A stretch of 58,000 nt of DNA, from assembly GCF_030272615.1 (NCBI RefSeq), contig NC_081412.1, positions 666,920,352-666,978,351 of the forward strand. The letters run 5' to 3'. Below, one piece after another: positions 44,300-55,383 of the stretch. Each line of letters opens with the position of its first letter. Within the stretch, counting starts at the first letter, position 1. The translations under genes and the position numbers were made by a program. Source of the DNA: Cryptomeria japonica (Eukaryota > Streptophyta > Pinopsida > Cupressales > Cupressaceae). The notes below the pieces were generated by a model. The model saw only the letters and a program-made list of their open reading frames with translations. It had not been told where the DNA came from and searched no databases.

Positions 44300-44986
44300 G
44301 AGGATGATGATCCAACAAGAATATCCAAAGAAATGTACCCAAAAGCATTTGCCATAGTTGAAAAAATGGGTTACAAAGGACACGGTCTGGGACCAGAGGA
44401 GAAAGGAAGAAAAACACCCATAAATCCTATCTCCTACAGATACAACAGAGGCTTGGGGTACACCCCGGTGCCTAAGATTACTGTCGCCGGTGCCCCTTCT
44501 AGTCCTTCAGATATCAAAAGCATCGATGAAGAGGAATTCCATGAAATGCCTTATGAATATGACAAAGATACCTTCTTTGATGCTTACATCAATACCATCA
44601 CCCCCGTAACCCCTCCCAGATCACATGGGCTACATCTTGTCCATCCTGAACTCATTGATTGGGGCCAATGAGACAAACCCACTTTAGATATCTACGCCGA
44701 CGATAATGCTCTCATTTCTCTCCTAATAGCGCAAGATATGGAAGATTGTAATAGAATTGAGGGTATTCAACTACACGAAAAGGGATACTTTGGTAGTCAA
44801 GTCAATGCCCTTATTCACACAAAAGATAATAAAAGAAAAAGATATGATTTCCTAGGTGAAAACCTCCTTGAGGTGCCTTTGGATGAACAAGAAATAAAAA
44901 CAAAGGGCATATCTGAAAGTGAAAACCTGGAAAAAGCACTTGACGATGAGGGATTTGACCTCCCTACCATTGATTACTTTCCATAG
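44300..44986 (+). pseudogene. G-patch segment and linker between protease and RT
   Basis: YPKAFAIVEKMGYKGHGLG, then PEEKGRKTPINP and RGLGYTP, is a G-patch (glycine-rich nucleic-acid-binding motif) at 44333-44470. G-patches also follow the protease in betaretroviruses and some plant Gypsy elements. An acidic linker (SIDEEEFHEMPYEYDKDTFF) follows. Stops lie at 44669 and 44984 in the same frame. It may bind template RNA or tRNA, which is inference. Confidence 0.75.
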
Positions 44987-46500
44987 GACAAATCAAATTT
45001 GTTGATAGAAGAAATAGACAGCATCAACATGGGCACCGAAGTCATTCCGAAAAATGTGCTCATTGCCAAATCCCTCATTGAAATCGAGAAACAAGACTTC
45101 ATCAACTTCCTTACAGAGGTTAAAATCAATTTTGCATGGTCCTATTCCAATATGTCAGGGTTGGATCCTGCCTTGGTGGTTCACAATCTCGTCGTCCACC
45201 CAAATGCAAAACCTATAAAACAAAAACTCCGCAAAATGCACCGGCATATTGCTCTCTTGGTCAAGGCAGAACTTCAAAAGTTGTTAGACGTAGAATTTAT
45301 CAAACCCATAGACTACGCTGAATGGGTCTCCAACATTGTACCTATCAGCAAACCTGCTGGGGGCATCCGCATCTGCACAGATTTCCAAGATCTAAATATA
45401 GCTTGTCCTAAAGACGATTTCCCTCTCCCAAACATAGATATGATTATGGATCTTACAATAGGACATGAAATGCTATCACTAATGGATGGGTTTTCTGGAT
45501 ACAACCAAATCAGGATAGTAGATGAGGATCAGTATAAAATCGCATTCACAACACCATGGGGTACTTTTTGTTACCGGGTCATGCCTTTTGGCCTTAAAAA
45601 TGCTGGAGCTACATATCAATGAGCAATGACAACAATTTTTCATGACCTCTTGCACAAAATTATGGAGGACTACGTGGATGATCTGCTAGGCAAATCTAAG
45701 ACAAGACAAGAGCACATCCCTATTCTAAAATAGATCTTCGAAAGATTGGAAAAATATAAGTTGTGCCTAAATCCCAAAAAGTGTGTTTGGCGTCACATCG
45801 GGAAAACTACTAAGATTCATTGTTTCCCGCAGAGGCATTGAGGTTGATCCCACAAAGGTAAAAGCTATTATAGAAATGCCTCTGCCAAAAACTCTCAGAC
45901 AACTATGCAGTCTTCAGGGAAAATTCCAGTCTGTCAGGCGTTTCATTTCACAGCTAGCCGACAAGTGCCATCCATTTGCACACTTGTTATGTAAAGACAC
46001 AAAATTCAAATGGGATTGCCTCTGTCAAAAGGCCTTTGAAAAATTAAAAGAATATCTAGCATCACCTCCAGTTTTGATGCCACCTACCCCTGGAAAACAT
46101 CTCATTTTGTACATATGTGCTACTACAATGGCATTGGGGGCATTACTGGTGCAAACAGATGATCAAGGGAAGGAACACGCCATTTACTACATCAGTCGGA
46201 CATTGGTAGGATATGAACTCAACTACACCCCCATTGAAAGAGCATGTTTGGCATTAGTGTTCAACACACAGAAACTACGACACTATATGCTAAACAACAA
46301 GACAAAATTAATTGCTAAAATTGATCCACTTAAATATCTCCTGTCAAAAGTTGCTCTCATTGGCAGAACGGTTAAATGGGTCATGCTCCTAAGTGAGTTT
46401 GACATCGAATATGTGGACAGAAATGTAATCAAGGGACAAGTTATTATAGATCAGTTGGCTGAAGCTCCACTTCTAGGTGGTCACCCTCTTCTCACAGAAT
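44987..46500 (+). pseudogene. reverse transcriptase and RNase H of the Gypsy element
   Basis: The RT begins FAWSYSNMSGLDPALVVHNL. It shows KQKLRKMHRHIALLVKAEL, PAGGIRICTDFQDLN, LMDGFSGYNQI, GTFCYRVMPFGLKNAGATYQ and the catalytic YVDDLLGKS (45671). TGA at 45620 splits it, TAG lies near 45731, and one extra base near 45780 shifts the phase. From 45783 the thumb and connection (FIVSRRGIEVDPTKVKAI) lead into the retroviral-type RNase H (FEKLKEYLASPPVLMPP, ALGALLVQTDDQGKEHAIYY, FNTQKLRHYM). It would synthesise DNA from the RNA template. Confidence 0.9.
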
Positions 46501-46955
46501 TACCAGATGAGTTCATTATGACTGTTACCACATCCTCCACATGGCAATTGTATTTTGATGGCTCCTACACTCAAAATGGATCGGGGGCAAGAATATTATT
46601 GGTCACACCTCAAGGAGATGTCATCCCCAAATCATACAAGATAGCCTTTGCATGTACCAACAACATAGCAGAATACGAGGCCCTCATCACAGGTTTACAC
46701 TTGGCTATCCACTAGAAAATAAAGGAGTTACAAGTTTATGGTGATTCTCAGCTCATTATAAAACAAGTCAATGATGAATACCAGACAAAAGATGATAAAC
46801 TCCTTCCCTACCGTACCATGGTTGAAGATCTTAAACAACATTTCACAGCAATCAAGTTTGATCAAATCCCATGAACAAACAACAGGGTTGCAGATGCAAT
46901 GGCCACCGTTGGCTCCCTCCTTCAAATGCCAGCACACAGTTAGAAGTGCGAGTTC
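46501..46955 (+). pseudogene. second, archaeal-type RNase H of the Gypsy element
   Basis: WQLYFDGSYTQNGSGARILL carries the first Asp, NIAEYEALITGL the Glu, and VYGDSQLIIKQVNDEYQTK the second Asp of the RNase HI catalytic set. It follows the first RNase H and precedes integrase, the order found in Tat-lineage elements. Stops lie at 46713 (TAG, expected Trp), 46872 (TGA, expected Arg) and about 46941. It may remove RNA more efficiently than the older domain, which is inference. Confidence 0.85.
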
Positions 46956-48280
46956 TTGGTTGAGCAATTGTTTATACCAACATATGACCTACCAGAGTCT
47001 GAAATGGTGTGTGTTCTTGTTGGTCCCGAGTCCCCTTGGTACCAAGAAACCTTCACTTTCCTCAAAGACAACACCATTCCCCCACACCTCACCAAAACCC
47101 AACAACAAACCTTCATCCGCCGATGTACCCGTTACACCATCCTTGCAGACACCTTGTTTAGAAGGCATTTTGATGGTTCCCTCCTAAGGTGTTTAGATAA
47201 ACAAGAAGAAGAATGGGCATTACGCCAAGTACACAAGGGTATTTGTGGGGCACAATCAAGTGGACTCACATTGGCTAAAAAACTTTTGAGAAAAGGATAC
47301 TATTGGCCTAAAATGGAAGAAGATGCATACAATTATGTGAAGAAATGCATCCCTTGCCAGCAACATGGCGACAAGATTCATCCACCGTCACAAGAATTGC
47401 AGCCATTCATTACACCATGGCCCTTCTCACAGTGGGGGCTCGATCTCATTGGGAAAATCCACCCTTCATCTTCCAACGGACATAAATTCATTATCACCGC
47501 CACCGAATACTTCACCAAGTGGGTAGAGGCTATCCCTCTTACTTTCACCACCGGCAAGCAAATATCCAAATTGATCCTGAACTACCTAATCTGCCGATAT
47601 GGCATCCCAAAAGTTATCATCATAGATAATGGTAAACAATTTAAGAATGAGGATGTCAAAGAACTATGCCAAAAATTCAACATCCAACACCGCCTCTCCA
47701 CTCCATATTACCCCCAAGGCAATGGCCAACCTGAGGCTTCTAATAAAACCCTAATAAAAATCCTCAAAAAGACAGTCAATGAAGCGGACCGTGATTGGTA
47801 CCTCCAAATCCATCCTGCATTGTGGGCCTACCGCACCCCCACAGGTGCCACTCCTTATTCCCTAGTATTTGGTTCCGAAGCTATCCTTCCCCTTGAGATC
47901 AAGATCCCGTCTCTAAGGGTATCGCTACAAAATATCCTACCAAAGGAAGAATACAGAATTGCCCACTTACAAGAGCTAGAATTGTTAGATGAAAGGCGCC
48001 TCAAGGCCTTGAATCATCTCCGGGTATATCAAAACCGTATGCGCATGAGTTATCATAAAAAAGTCAAAACCCGAGAATTCCAAGTTGGTGATCTTGTCCT
48101 CATGGAGAATTAGAAAAATCTACAAGAAAGAGAAAAGAAAGGCAATTCGAGCCTAATTGGCTTGGACCATATGTAATCACAGCGAAATATGGATCAGGAG
48201 CTTATCAATTGGCTACTCCTAAAGGCGATCCTTTGGATGATCCAATGAATATCATGCACCTCAAAAGGTTTTATGCTTAG
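46956..48280 (+). pseudogene. integrase of the Gypsy element
   Basis: The zinc region shows VHKGICGAQSSGLTLAKKLL and CIPCQQHG. The second zinc-binding His expected in CGAHSSG is Gln here. The catalytic core has D in QWGLDLIGK, D in IIIDNGKQFKNE and E in PQGNGQPEASNKTL. WAYRTPTGATPYSLVFGSEA and a C-terminal ELELLDERRLKAL, FQVGDLVL follow. TAG at 48111, then a frameshift, leads to the last block (WLGPYVITAKYGSGAYQL) ending with TAG at 48278. No chromodomain is present. It would insert the DNA copy into the genome. Confidence 0.9.
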
Positions 48281-49374
48281 TCCTCAGAAAGTCTTAAATT
48301 GTCAAAAAAATTTAAAAAAAATGAGAAAAAAAAGATCCTGAAAAAATCGTCACTTTGGTGCAAACCTGGCAAACAGGCACCTTATGATACAAAAAAAAAT
48401 TAAAAAAAAAAGAAAGAAAAACAATTCATGGCGCTATGGGCAAGTATCTTGGTGAAAACATCTATGCAAGCATGAAGGTAAATAACCGGATCCACTATCT
48501 ATCATGTCGATACTACAAATCATCTGCCATCCAGCCCACCCATGCACAACATTCCTTCTTTTCCACCTCCTAATAAAACATGCGTATGATGATGAGTCTT
48601 CGCTTGAGTCATGAGCAAGAAATGTCCCAGTGAAACTGAGCTTTTATGCCTTTGTATAAGCTTCAAGAAGTCTTAAGAAATAATCCCAAGTCCATCCTAG
48701 TTCTACTCTTGGCAAGAGGTATCATTTGGTCGCAAGGAAGAGACTTGTTAGATTTTGTTAGATCTTTTCATATAGGCTTGCATCTTTTGCCCTACGACTG
48801 CCACTATTTACGACTGCCTAGGTTCTTCCATATCTAGGTATGTTATGATAGGTGCATACTGGGGCATATTTCATAGTATGGCATGTTTTGGATCCTTCTT
48901 GTATAAACCGGCGACCTAGTACTAGTGTTTATCAACACTTACCTTCTCGTGTACAAGAGGTATTGGCATGTTTGAGGGTTTCCTTGCATGAACCCACAAC
49001 TTTGTATTAGTGTTTCTTAACACTTGCATTGTTGTGTGCAAGAAATTCCCATTTGTCTGCAGAGTCAGTCCACGCCCTGCATTTCTCATGGCATCCTGAT
49101 TTCTATAATCAATGGTGTAAGTCACTCAGGGCAACATCAAACTAGGTTGGCTCTCCACATTTGTTGTGCACAAAATCTCACCATCATTCCATCAAATCTT
49201 AAACTCAATAATCCCATGGAGTTCTCAACTGCCCCCATTTTCCTCCGCGGTCTCACATCTTGTATTCTTCTTTCCAAATACCTCACGACTGCTTCATATT
49301 TCTTCCTCATTTATCCCTTCCACCCTAATTTTTCTTCCTCTATTTTTTCTTTCTTTTCTTCACATGATCAATTT
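48281..49374 (+). other. 3' non-coding region of the Gypsy element, proximal part
   Basis: About 1.1 kb between integrase and the second minisatellite. A-rich tracts occur at 48300-48420. A segment GTGTTTATCAACACTTACCTT / GTGTTTCTTAACACTTGCAT is doubled at 48923 and 49009. No ORF of known family and no env-like gene. Confidence 0.6.
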
Positions 49375-50165
49375 TGATTCTGATCATGTCTTATATAGGA
49401 TGAATCCTTCCTGAAACCAGATGTTGTGATCGATCATGTCTTATACAGGATGAATCCTTCCTGAAACCAGACGTTCTGATCAATCATGCCTTATACAGGA
49501 TGAATCCTTCCTAAAACCAGACACTCTTATCATGTCTTATACCAGATGAATCCTTCCTAAAACTAGACGTTGGGATCGATCATGTCTTATACAGGATGAA
49601 TCCTTCTTGAAACTAGACGTTGTGATCTGATCATGTCTTATACAGGATGAATCCTTCCTAAAACCAGACATTGTGATCTGATCATGTCTTATATAGGATG
49701 AATCCTTCCTGAAACTAGACATTGTGATCGATCATGTCTTATATAGGATGTATCCTTCCTGAAACTAGACGTTGTGATCTGATCATGTCTTATATAGGAT
49801 GAATCCTTCCTGAAACCAGATGTTGTGATCTGATCATGTCTTATACAGGATGAATCCTTCTTGAAACCAGATGCTTTGATCATGTCTTATACAGGATGAA
49901 TCCTTCCTGAAACCAGATGTTCGTTGTGATCGATCATGTCTTATACAGGATGAATCCTTCCTGAAACCAGACATTGTGATTGATCATGTCTTATACAAGA
50001 TGAATCCTTCCTGAAACCAGACGCTCTTATCATGTCTTATACAAGATGAATCCTTCCTGAAACCAGACATTGTGATCAATCATGTCTTATATAGGATGAA
50101 TCCTTCCTGAAACCAGACACTTTGATCATCTTTGTCTTATATAGGATGAATTCTTCCTGAAACCA
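49375..50165 (+). repeat. ~50-bp minisatellite in the 3' non-coding region of the Gypsy element
   Basis: Sixteen copies of GATCATGTCTTATACAGGAT, GAATCCTTCCTGAAACCAGA plus a short variable joint (CGTTGTGATC or CACTCTTATC types). Period varies from about 43 to 56 bp with the joint type. Unrelated in sequence to the leader minisatellite. Confidence 0.95.
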
Positions 50166-50455
50166 AACTGAATCTAGATCTTATCAATCGATTCGATCTA
50201 AAATTTTCAATCTTACCAACCTAAGAAATCAAGATAATCAGAGAACTTGCTTTTTCATCACATCAAATCTATCGGGACATCAATTTCGCAAAACTCCAAA
50301 GATCAAATACCTCAATTGATCTCCCGAGGGGGCATCACCATACAGTAATCTATCAATCAAGAGTCAGGGCATCCTATCAAACCAATATCAACATCAAAAC
50401 AAGATTATTCTTTGAATCAATGCGTCATCACACCTCGCTTCAAAGAGGGGCAAAA
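50166..50455 (+). promoter_or_regulatory. distal 3' region and polypurine tract of the Gypsy element
   Basis: Non-coding. It ends in AAAGAGGGGCAAAA (50442-50455), directly before the LTR start TGTAGACA at 50456, the expected plus-strand primer. Confidence 0.9.
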
Positions 50456-51573
50456 TGTAGACACTTAAAAATAAAATAATTATTTTTAATTCCTCACATA
50501 ATTAATTAATTAATTATGTTAATTAAAATTCTTCTCAATATTAATTAAATATAATTAATATTGTCACTATAGCATATGATTGATTTATTTAATAAATCAA
50601 TCCCTTTCTTTATTCTTCTAAAAAATCAAATCCTCACAAATCTTCCTCTTAGCTAATTAATTTCAATTAATTAGTTAACCTACATGATTCCTACAAATCA
50701 TCTTCTTAATTCATCATTAACCTAATAAATTCTTCTAGAAACTCTCTAAACTCGCTTAACATTATTCTTCTAATTTTTTATTCCCTCCACTCATTCTCTC
50801 TCCTAGTCAAATTCTCCTACAAATATAAATCCCACCTAACATTTCCTCTAATCCCCCTCCTAATGAGTCGTTAATGGCTAATCATCATGATTAGCCACAA
50901 AGTCAACTCTTTGTCCTTTCATCCAGCCACTAGCTTTAAATGCTCTTTTTCTAGATGAATGTAAGATTTTCGAAATCTCACATTCCTCTACGCATTTCCC
51001 TCTTCCAAGGAATTTTTAATACCTTTTTATTCTTCTAATCCCCATAATATCCATTTTTGGAGAATTTTTAATTCCTCCAATGTATCTTGTAGAGTGTGGA
51101 GATACGAAATGTCTTTAAGGCATATTTCTTGGTCTCCACACCCTCTCTTGGACCTTGTGTGAGCTCACAAGTAAATCTTATCCCTTCATCTCGAATTCAT
51201 CCTAGCCATCCATTTTCCTCTCCTCTTCCTATAAAATTAGGGCTCCATCCCTTCATTCTTAACATCTTGAAATCTAGTAAGCTTATGCTGCCCTTTTGAG
51301 CCCAGGAAATCATCTTGGCAACTTGATCATCTCATCCTTATCATTCATCCTTATCATTTATGCACAATATTGGAGAGCCATCTACATCCAGCAATCAAAG
51401 GAGCACATCAAGTGGAGCATTATCAAGGGGCACCTTCACTTCATCAAGCTCAATCCGAAGGAGAAGGTAAAATAGCAAGGTGAAATGGTCTTTTAATGAT
51501 ATTTTAGCATTCTGCATGTTTATTTCATTATGTTTTGATCAGTTTACCTTTCAAATCTGTTTTCCCCTCTTCA
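50456..51573 (+). repeat. 3' LTR of the Gypsy element
   Basis: TGTAGACACTTAAAAATA...CCCCTCTTCA, 1,118 bp, aligned with 36700-37807. A 14-bp GAGCACATCAAGTG is extra near 51401. CCCAT follows at 51574. Confidence 0.95.
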
Positions 51574-51578
51574 CCCAT

Positions 51579-53100
51579 ACAAGAGGACAAAGTTTAAAGA
51601 GAAGTCTTGTGACTGTGAAAGGGGGTTTCGTGGTAAAAATGTAAGAGATCACAGCTTCATGAAGTGAATCATAGTGAATAATGTCTTCAAAATAGTAACA
51701 TCATCCTCAAGCAGTAACAAGTATAGCTTTAGGTGGATTCAAGATCACCATCAAGGTAATCATCAACACCCAGAATAGCCATTGATAGCAAGGAGTATAC
51801 ATAAGTAGTCTCCAAATTTGTGTTTGAAATAATCTCAAAGTGAACAATAATTTTGTGACATGAGACATTGGGAAGTGAATAGGTTCTTGGAGGGCTTATG
51901 TCATCAGATAGTCATAGCTCTTATAGAAGAATTTTAAGATTGAAGCCACAACTATATAAGGTGCAAAACTTGTCCCAACTATAATACTAGAATGCAGATA
52001 TCTTATAAGATTTGAAGGATCAAGCATAGATCAAAGAAATTAGTAGGGCAATACTGAAATGTTGAGAAAAATGATTGTAATAGTTATTAATATTGATCCA
52101 AAAGCACCAAAATATAGTTCGAAGGTAAAATGGTGATCATTAGATCATAGAAAAGAGGCAATAGTGAAAAGAAATAAAAAAGAGTGCCGTCATGTTGTAA
52201 AGACAATGAATGTTCATGTGACAAAAAAACAATCATAATAATCCTAATAACAAAATGAATCAGACCTATGACAACTCATGATTCAGCTAAAGAAAAGAAA
52301 ATCCCTTAGCAAGCATATGATGATAGTAGTCTCACTCATGTTGAAGGGATAAGTGGAAAATGATAGAGGAGAAAATGTAATAGAAGTCATAACCCTCATT
52401 TTATGGAGCTTGTTGGCAGTGTTTGAATTTCAAGGTAGCCACCAGCACAAGCTTGGATTCAAAATTCAAAAGTGAGTCAGAGAGGGTCGATCAAAGAGAA
52501 AACCCACATTTTGAGAGAGATTTTGAAACAATAACATCAGTCTATCACCTTATTTGAAGGCCCCTAAGGGTGACTCATCAACCAAGAGGATCTTTTGAGT
52601 GAAATCAGCAAGATTTCTTCAATTCTAGCCCTTTTTCTAAGGAATTTTCAAATATTCTTGCCCATCAGGGTCATTCAACTAGATTTTCAAATTTTGAATC
52701 AGTCAAGGACCTAATTTTGAGGACAAGAATCAGCTAGCAAATCTACAAATCAGCCCAGACATAAAGGAGCCAAAGGGAGCCAAAGTTTCAAATTTCAAAA
52801 TTCAGGAGCAACTTCAATAAAAGACAACCTCAACTCATCTTCTTGGCTAATTCTTGCTTCTTTCTTCTATTTATGATAGCAAAAAGTTGATATTGTAACT
52901 CATTTTTTCTTAGTTGTAGCATGTACTTTCAACATTGAATCCAATACTTCTCTAATTTCTCTATGTACTTGGTTGTATTATATTTCCATAACCTTTGTGT
53001 ATAAAAATTAGAGCTGTTACTCTGTATGGAATTCAAATTCTTCTTGAATAATAAAAAAAGATTCAATTGTTCTTGCTCATTTTTCTTGTCTTCTCCATTA
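51579..53100. other. unassigned flank, possibly including an old LTR
   Basis: No gene recognised. TTGTTGGCAGTG at about 52410 and an AATAAAAAAAG signal near 53050, after a TTGTAACTC...TTGTATTATATTTCC stretch, recall LTR ends and polyadenylation sites. I cannot pair it with a partner. Confidence 0.3.
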
Positions 53101-54224
53101 AGTTGTGTTGAATATTCTATAATGGTGGAAAAATGGTGAATGATAGATCAAGAAGGAAACTACCCTTTCCCTCAAAGAGAGATGAGAATTTCTCTATTGA
53201 TTACCATTCAAGCACTTTTCACCATTACATTAGAAAAATGAGAGGATAATTCACTAGATTCAATCTCTCCACACAAAGATGGTAGATTGAATTCTAAATG
53301 AGTGGGGAATGTTAAGTTGATCCCCTCTTTCTTATTTGAAATGGAAAAAAAATTGATTGAATTATGTAGTGAAAAAGTGACAAAGAATCGATTATAACTT
53401 GAGATCAAAATATGGGATGAAGCTGTCCACCAGGATTTACCATGGATCATGGTGGGAATGTACACGGTCCTCTGAAAAACCTGCAAAATGCAAAGGGTTT
53501 ATCCACCTTTGCAAATGAAGCCCAAATCTTAAAGTACAGTTGTACACCTACAACCTACACATAGAAAAGAGAGGAAAATGGGTTGGGATTGGGGGTTTGC
53601 ATTTAGGTCAAACCCTAGTTTTGGAATTAACTAAGTAATGAAAGAGAGTATTGCAAGTAGATTTAAATGAAATACTGAAGTGTAAATCACCTCAAGGGAG
53701 GTTGTGATAGCAATGTTGATAGAAATTCTTCTGTAGAATTGAATGTTGAATTCAATCTCCTCTTCAATGGTTGAATCCTTGACTTGAATGTTGTTGAATG
53801 CTTGATCGCTTGTACATACTCTAATGTTGTTCAACTTCCACCTATTGAGCTTATGCAAATGAGAGAGAAAATTCCCCCTTAAATACATTTTGGCGGATTT
53901 TAATTTCATCATAGGCTGACATCGGGGGAGTTTCCCGCCTGAGGCACAACCAACAATGTAACCCTAGGAAGGGTCCTACCCCAAAGTAGGGTAGGGATAG
54001 GGGCACCATGCCCATGTCCATAGGGGGAGAGTGGCACCATGCCCCTATCCTACCCCTTTCTCCAGGGTAGAGTACAGATGGGGTGATGTAGAGGCCAAGG
54101 AAGAAGTTGTTTGTGCAAGTCGAGCAATCTCCGGTCTCCAATCAGGCTAGAGGATTTGAGTTCGCATGCATGAGGACCCTAATGCAGTAAAAAATTGCTA
54201 GGGTCATAATTTTATGACACTACA
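53101..54224 (-). mobile_element. LTR of a minus-strand Gypsy-type element (left boundary uncertain)
   Basis: On the minus strand TGTAGTGTCATAAAATTATG starts at 54224 right after a polypurine tract, as a 3' LTR should. It includes a palindrome-like pair at 53986-54005 and 54040-54056 built from GGATAGGGGCA. Its far end was not found; 53101 is a guess. Confidence 0.6.
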
Positions 54225-54241
54225 TTTAGCCCCCACTTTAG
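54225..54241 (-). promoter_or_regulatory. polypurine tract of the minus-strand Gypsy-type element
   Basis: Minus-strand CTAAAGTGGGGGCTAAA abuts the LTR start at 54224. Confidence 0.8.
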
Positions 54242-55383
54242 TAGGATTATAAGTGTATGCCAATACTGTCGATAAAGTTCAAGGAAACAACATTGAAAGA
54301 CTTTTACCACGTCAAGGAGGCAAGATGTGCCAAGCCCCCAGTAGACTTAGGATCTTACGACTTTGATTGATAAAGTAAAAGGGAAAATCAAGAATGGGAG
54401 AACCATGATTGCAATTAGCAAAGTTCCTTTCACTATGAGGCATGCCCCCACATTAAAGAAATCACGCACGCCCTAGCATGAGAGATGGCTTTAAGGTAGG
54501 ATACACCCAAGAGATAGAGAAGAGAGGGAGAACATTATCACAATGATTTAGCCCCCAATAGAGGAATAAATCCAAGGATAATGAACACAAAACATGAGGT
54601 AGTATCACTTTCCTCGGGGTCAGTATCCTGTATGATAACTCATATATATCATGTATGTATATGCATATAATAATCTTCATTCCCCAAAGAAGTAAACTAC
54701 CTTAGAAGAAAGGGAAGAGATGATGTCTTTTGAGTCAACATGAAAGAGACCAAGAAATTATCTCAATTATTTGCATCATCCCCAAGTATACATTAAGGGA
54801 ACAATAGAAGAATAGGGATACACATAGAATAATGGTCACAAAAGAGCAAGAAAAGAGAGATATGCAGTGCTAATATCACTAATCTAGCAAGACATCCACC
54901 TCCCGATCTTGCTGATCACTACTTCGGGAAGGCGAGCAACACACCAGAGGAGCGATGTCAAGCATAGAAGATGGAGCTATCACGAGATCCAAACAAGGAC
55001 TATGATCATGTTGTAAGTCACTTTGTTCGATTCTAGGAGCTAGGATTAGGGCTTGTGAAAACTCATCCGATAAATGTTTGTCCACATCAACATATTCATA
55101 CTTACAATCAGAAGCATTAGGAGTTGTATTGCAATTATGAATAACATTTTCACCCATTTCTTCATCAAAAGTTTAGATAAAGAGGAGCAAGAACATGAAT
55201 AGGAGCAAAACCATCACATGTTTTATGCAACTTATGATTTGGAGATGTAGGTTGAACATCTTGCTTAGGAGAAAAGGGAATCATGTCAACTGTCAGAGTC
55301 TAAGGAGATTGAATCTTTTGAGGGATAGCTTCATGAGCTCAAACATGATGTCTTCGTTGACATTTTCTTGTGCAATGATTTTG
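54242..55383 (-). other. internal non-coding region of the minus-strand element
   Basis: Between protease and polypurine tract. A frame at 54879-55157 (minus) is open but of unknown type. No RT, RNase H or integrase motif is visible on either strand. Confidence 0.5.

Larger units (their letters stand above)
36700..51573 (+). mobile_element. complete Ty3/Gypsy retrotransposon, Tat lineage, with CCCAT target duplication
   Basis: 14,874 bp: 5' LTR 36700-37807, primer-binding site after 37810, long leader, gag-pol 41070-48280, 3' non-coding region with minisatellite, polypurine tract 50441-50455, 3' LTR 50456-51573. CCCAT lies at 36695-36699 and again at 51574-51578. Two RNase H domains between RT and integrase (one retroviral, one archaeal type) mark the Tat/Ogre-like group. 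LTRs differ by roughly 25 substitutions and a 14-bp duplication. Coding frames carry about a dozen stops and three frameshifts. Confidence 0.95.

Noticed and set aside
49375-50165. Regular ~50-bp repeats that look at first like a CRISPR array
   Set aside because: The unit is nearly continuous with short variable joints, not repeats with unique spacers, and it lies inside a plant retrotransposon.
52410-53100. A full LTR starting TGTTGGCAG
   Set aside because: No polypurine tract before it, no matching partner and no clear end. Left as unassigned.
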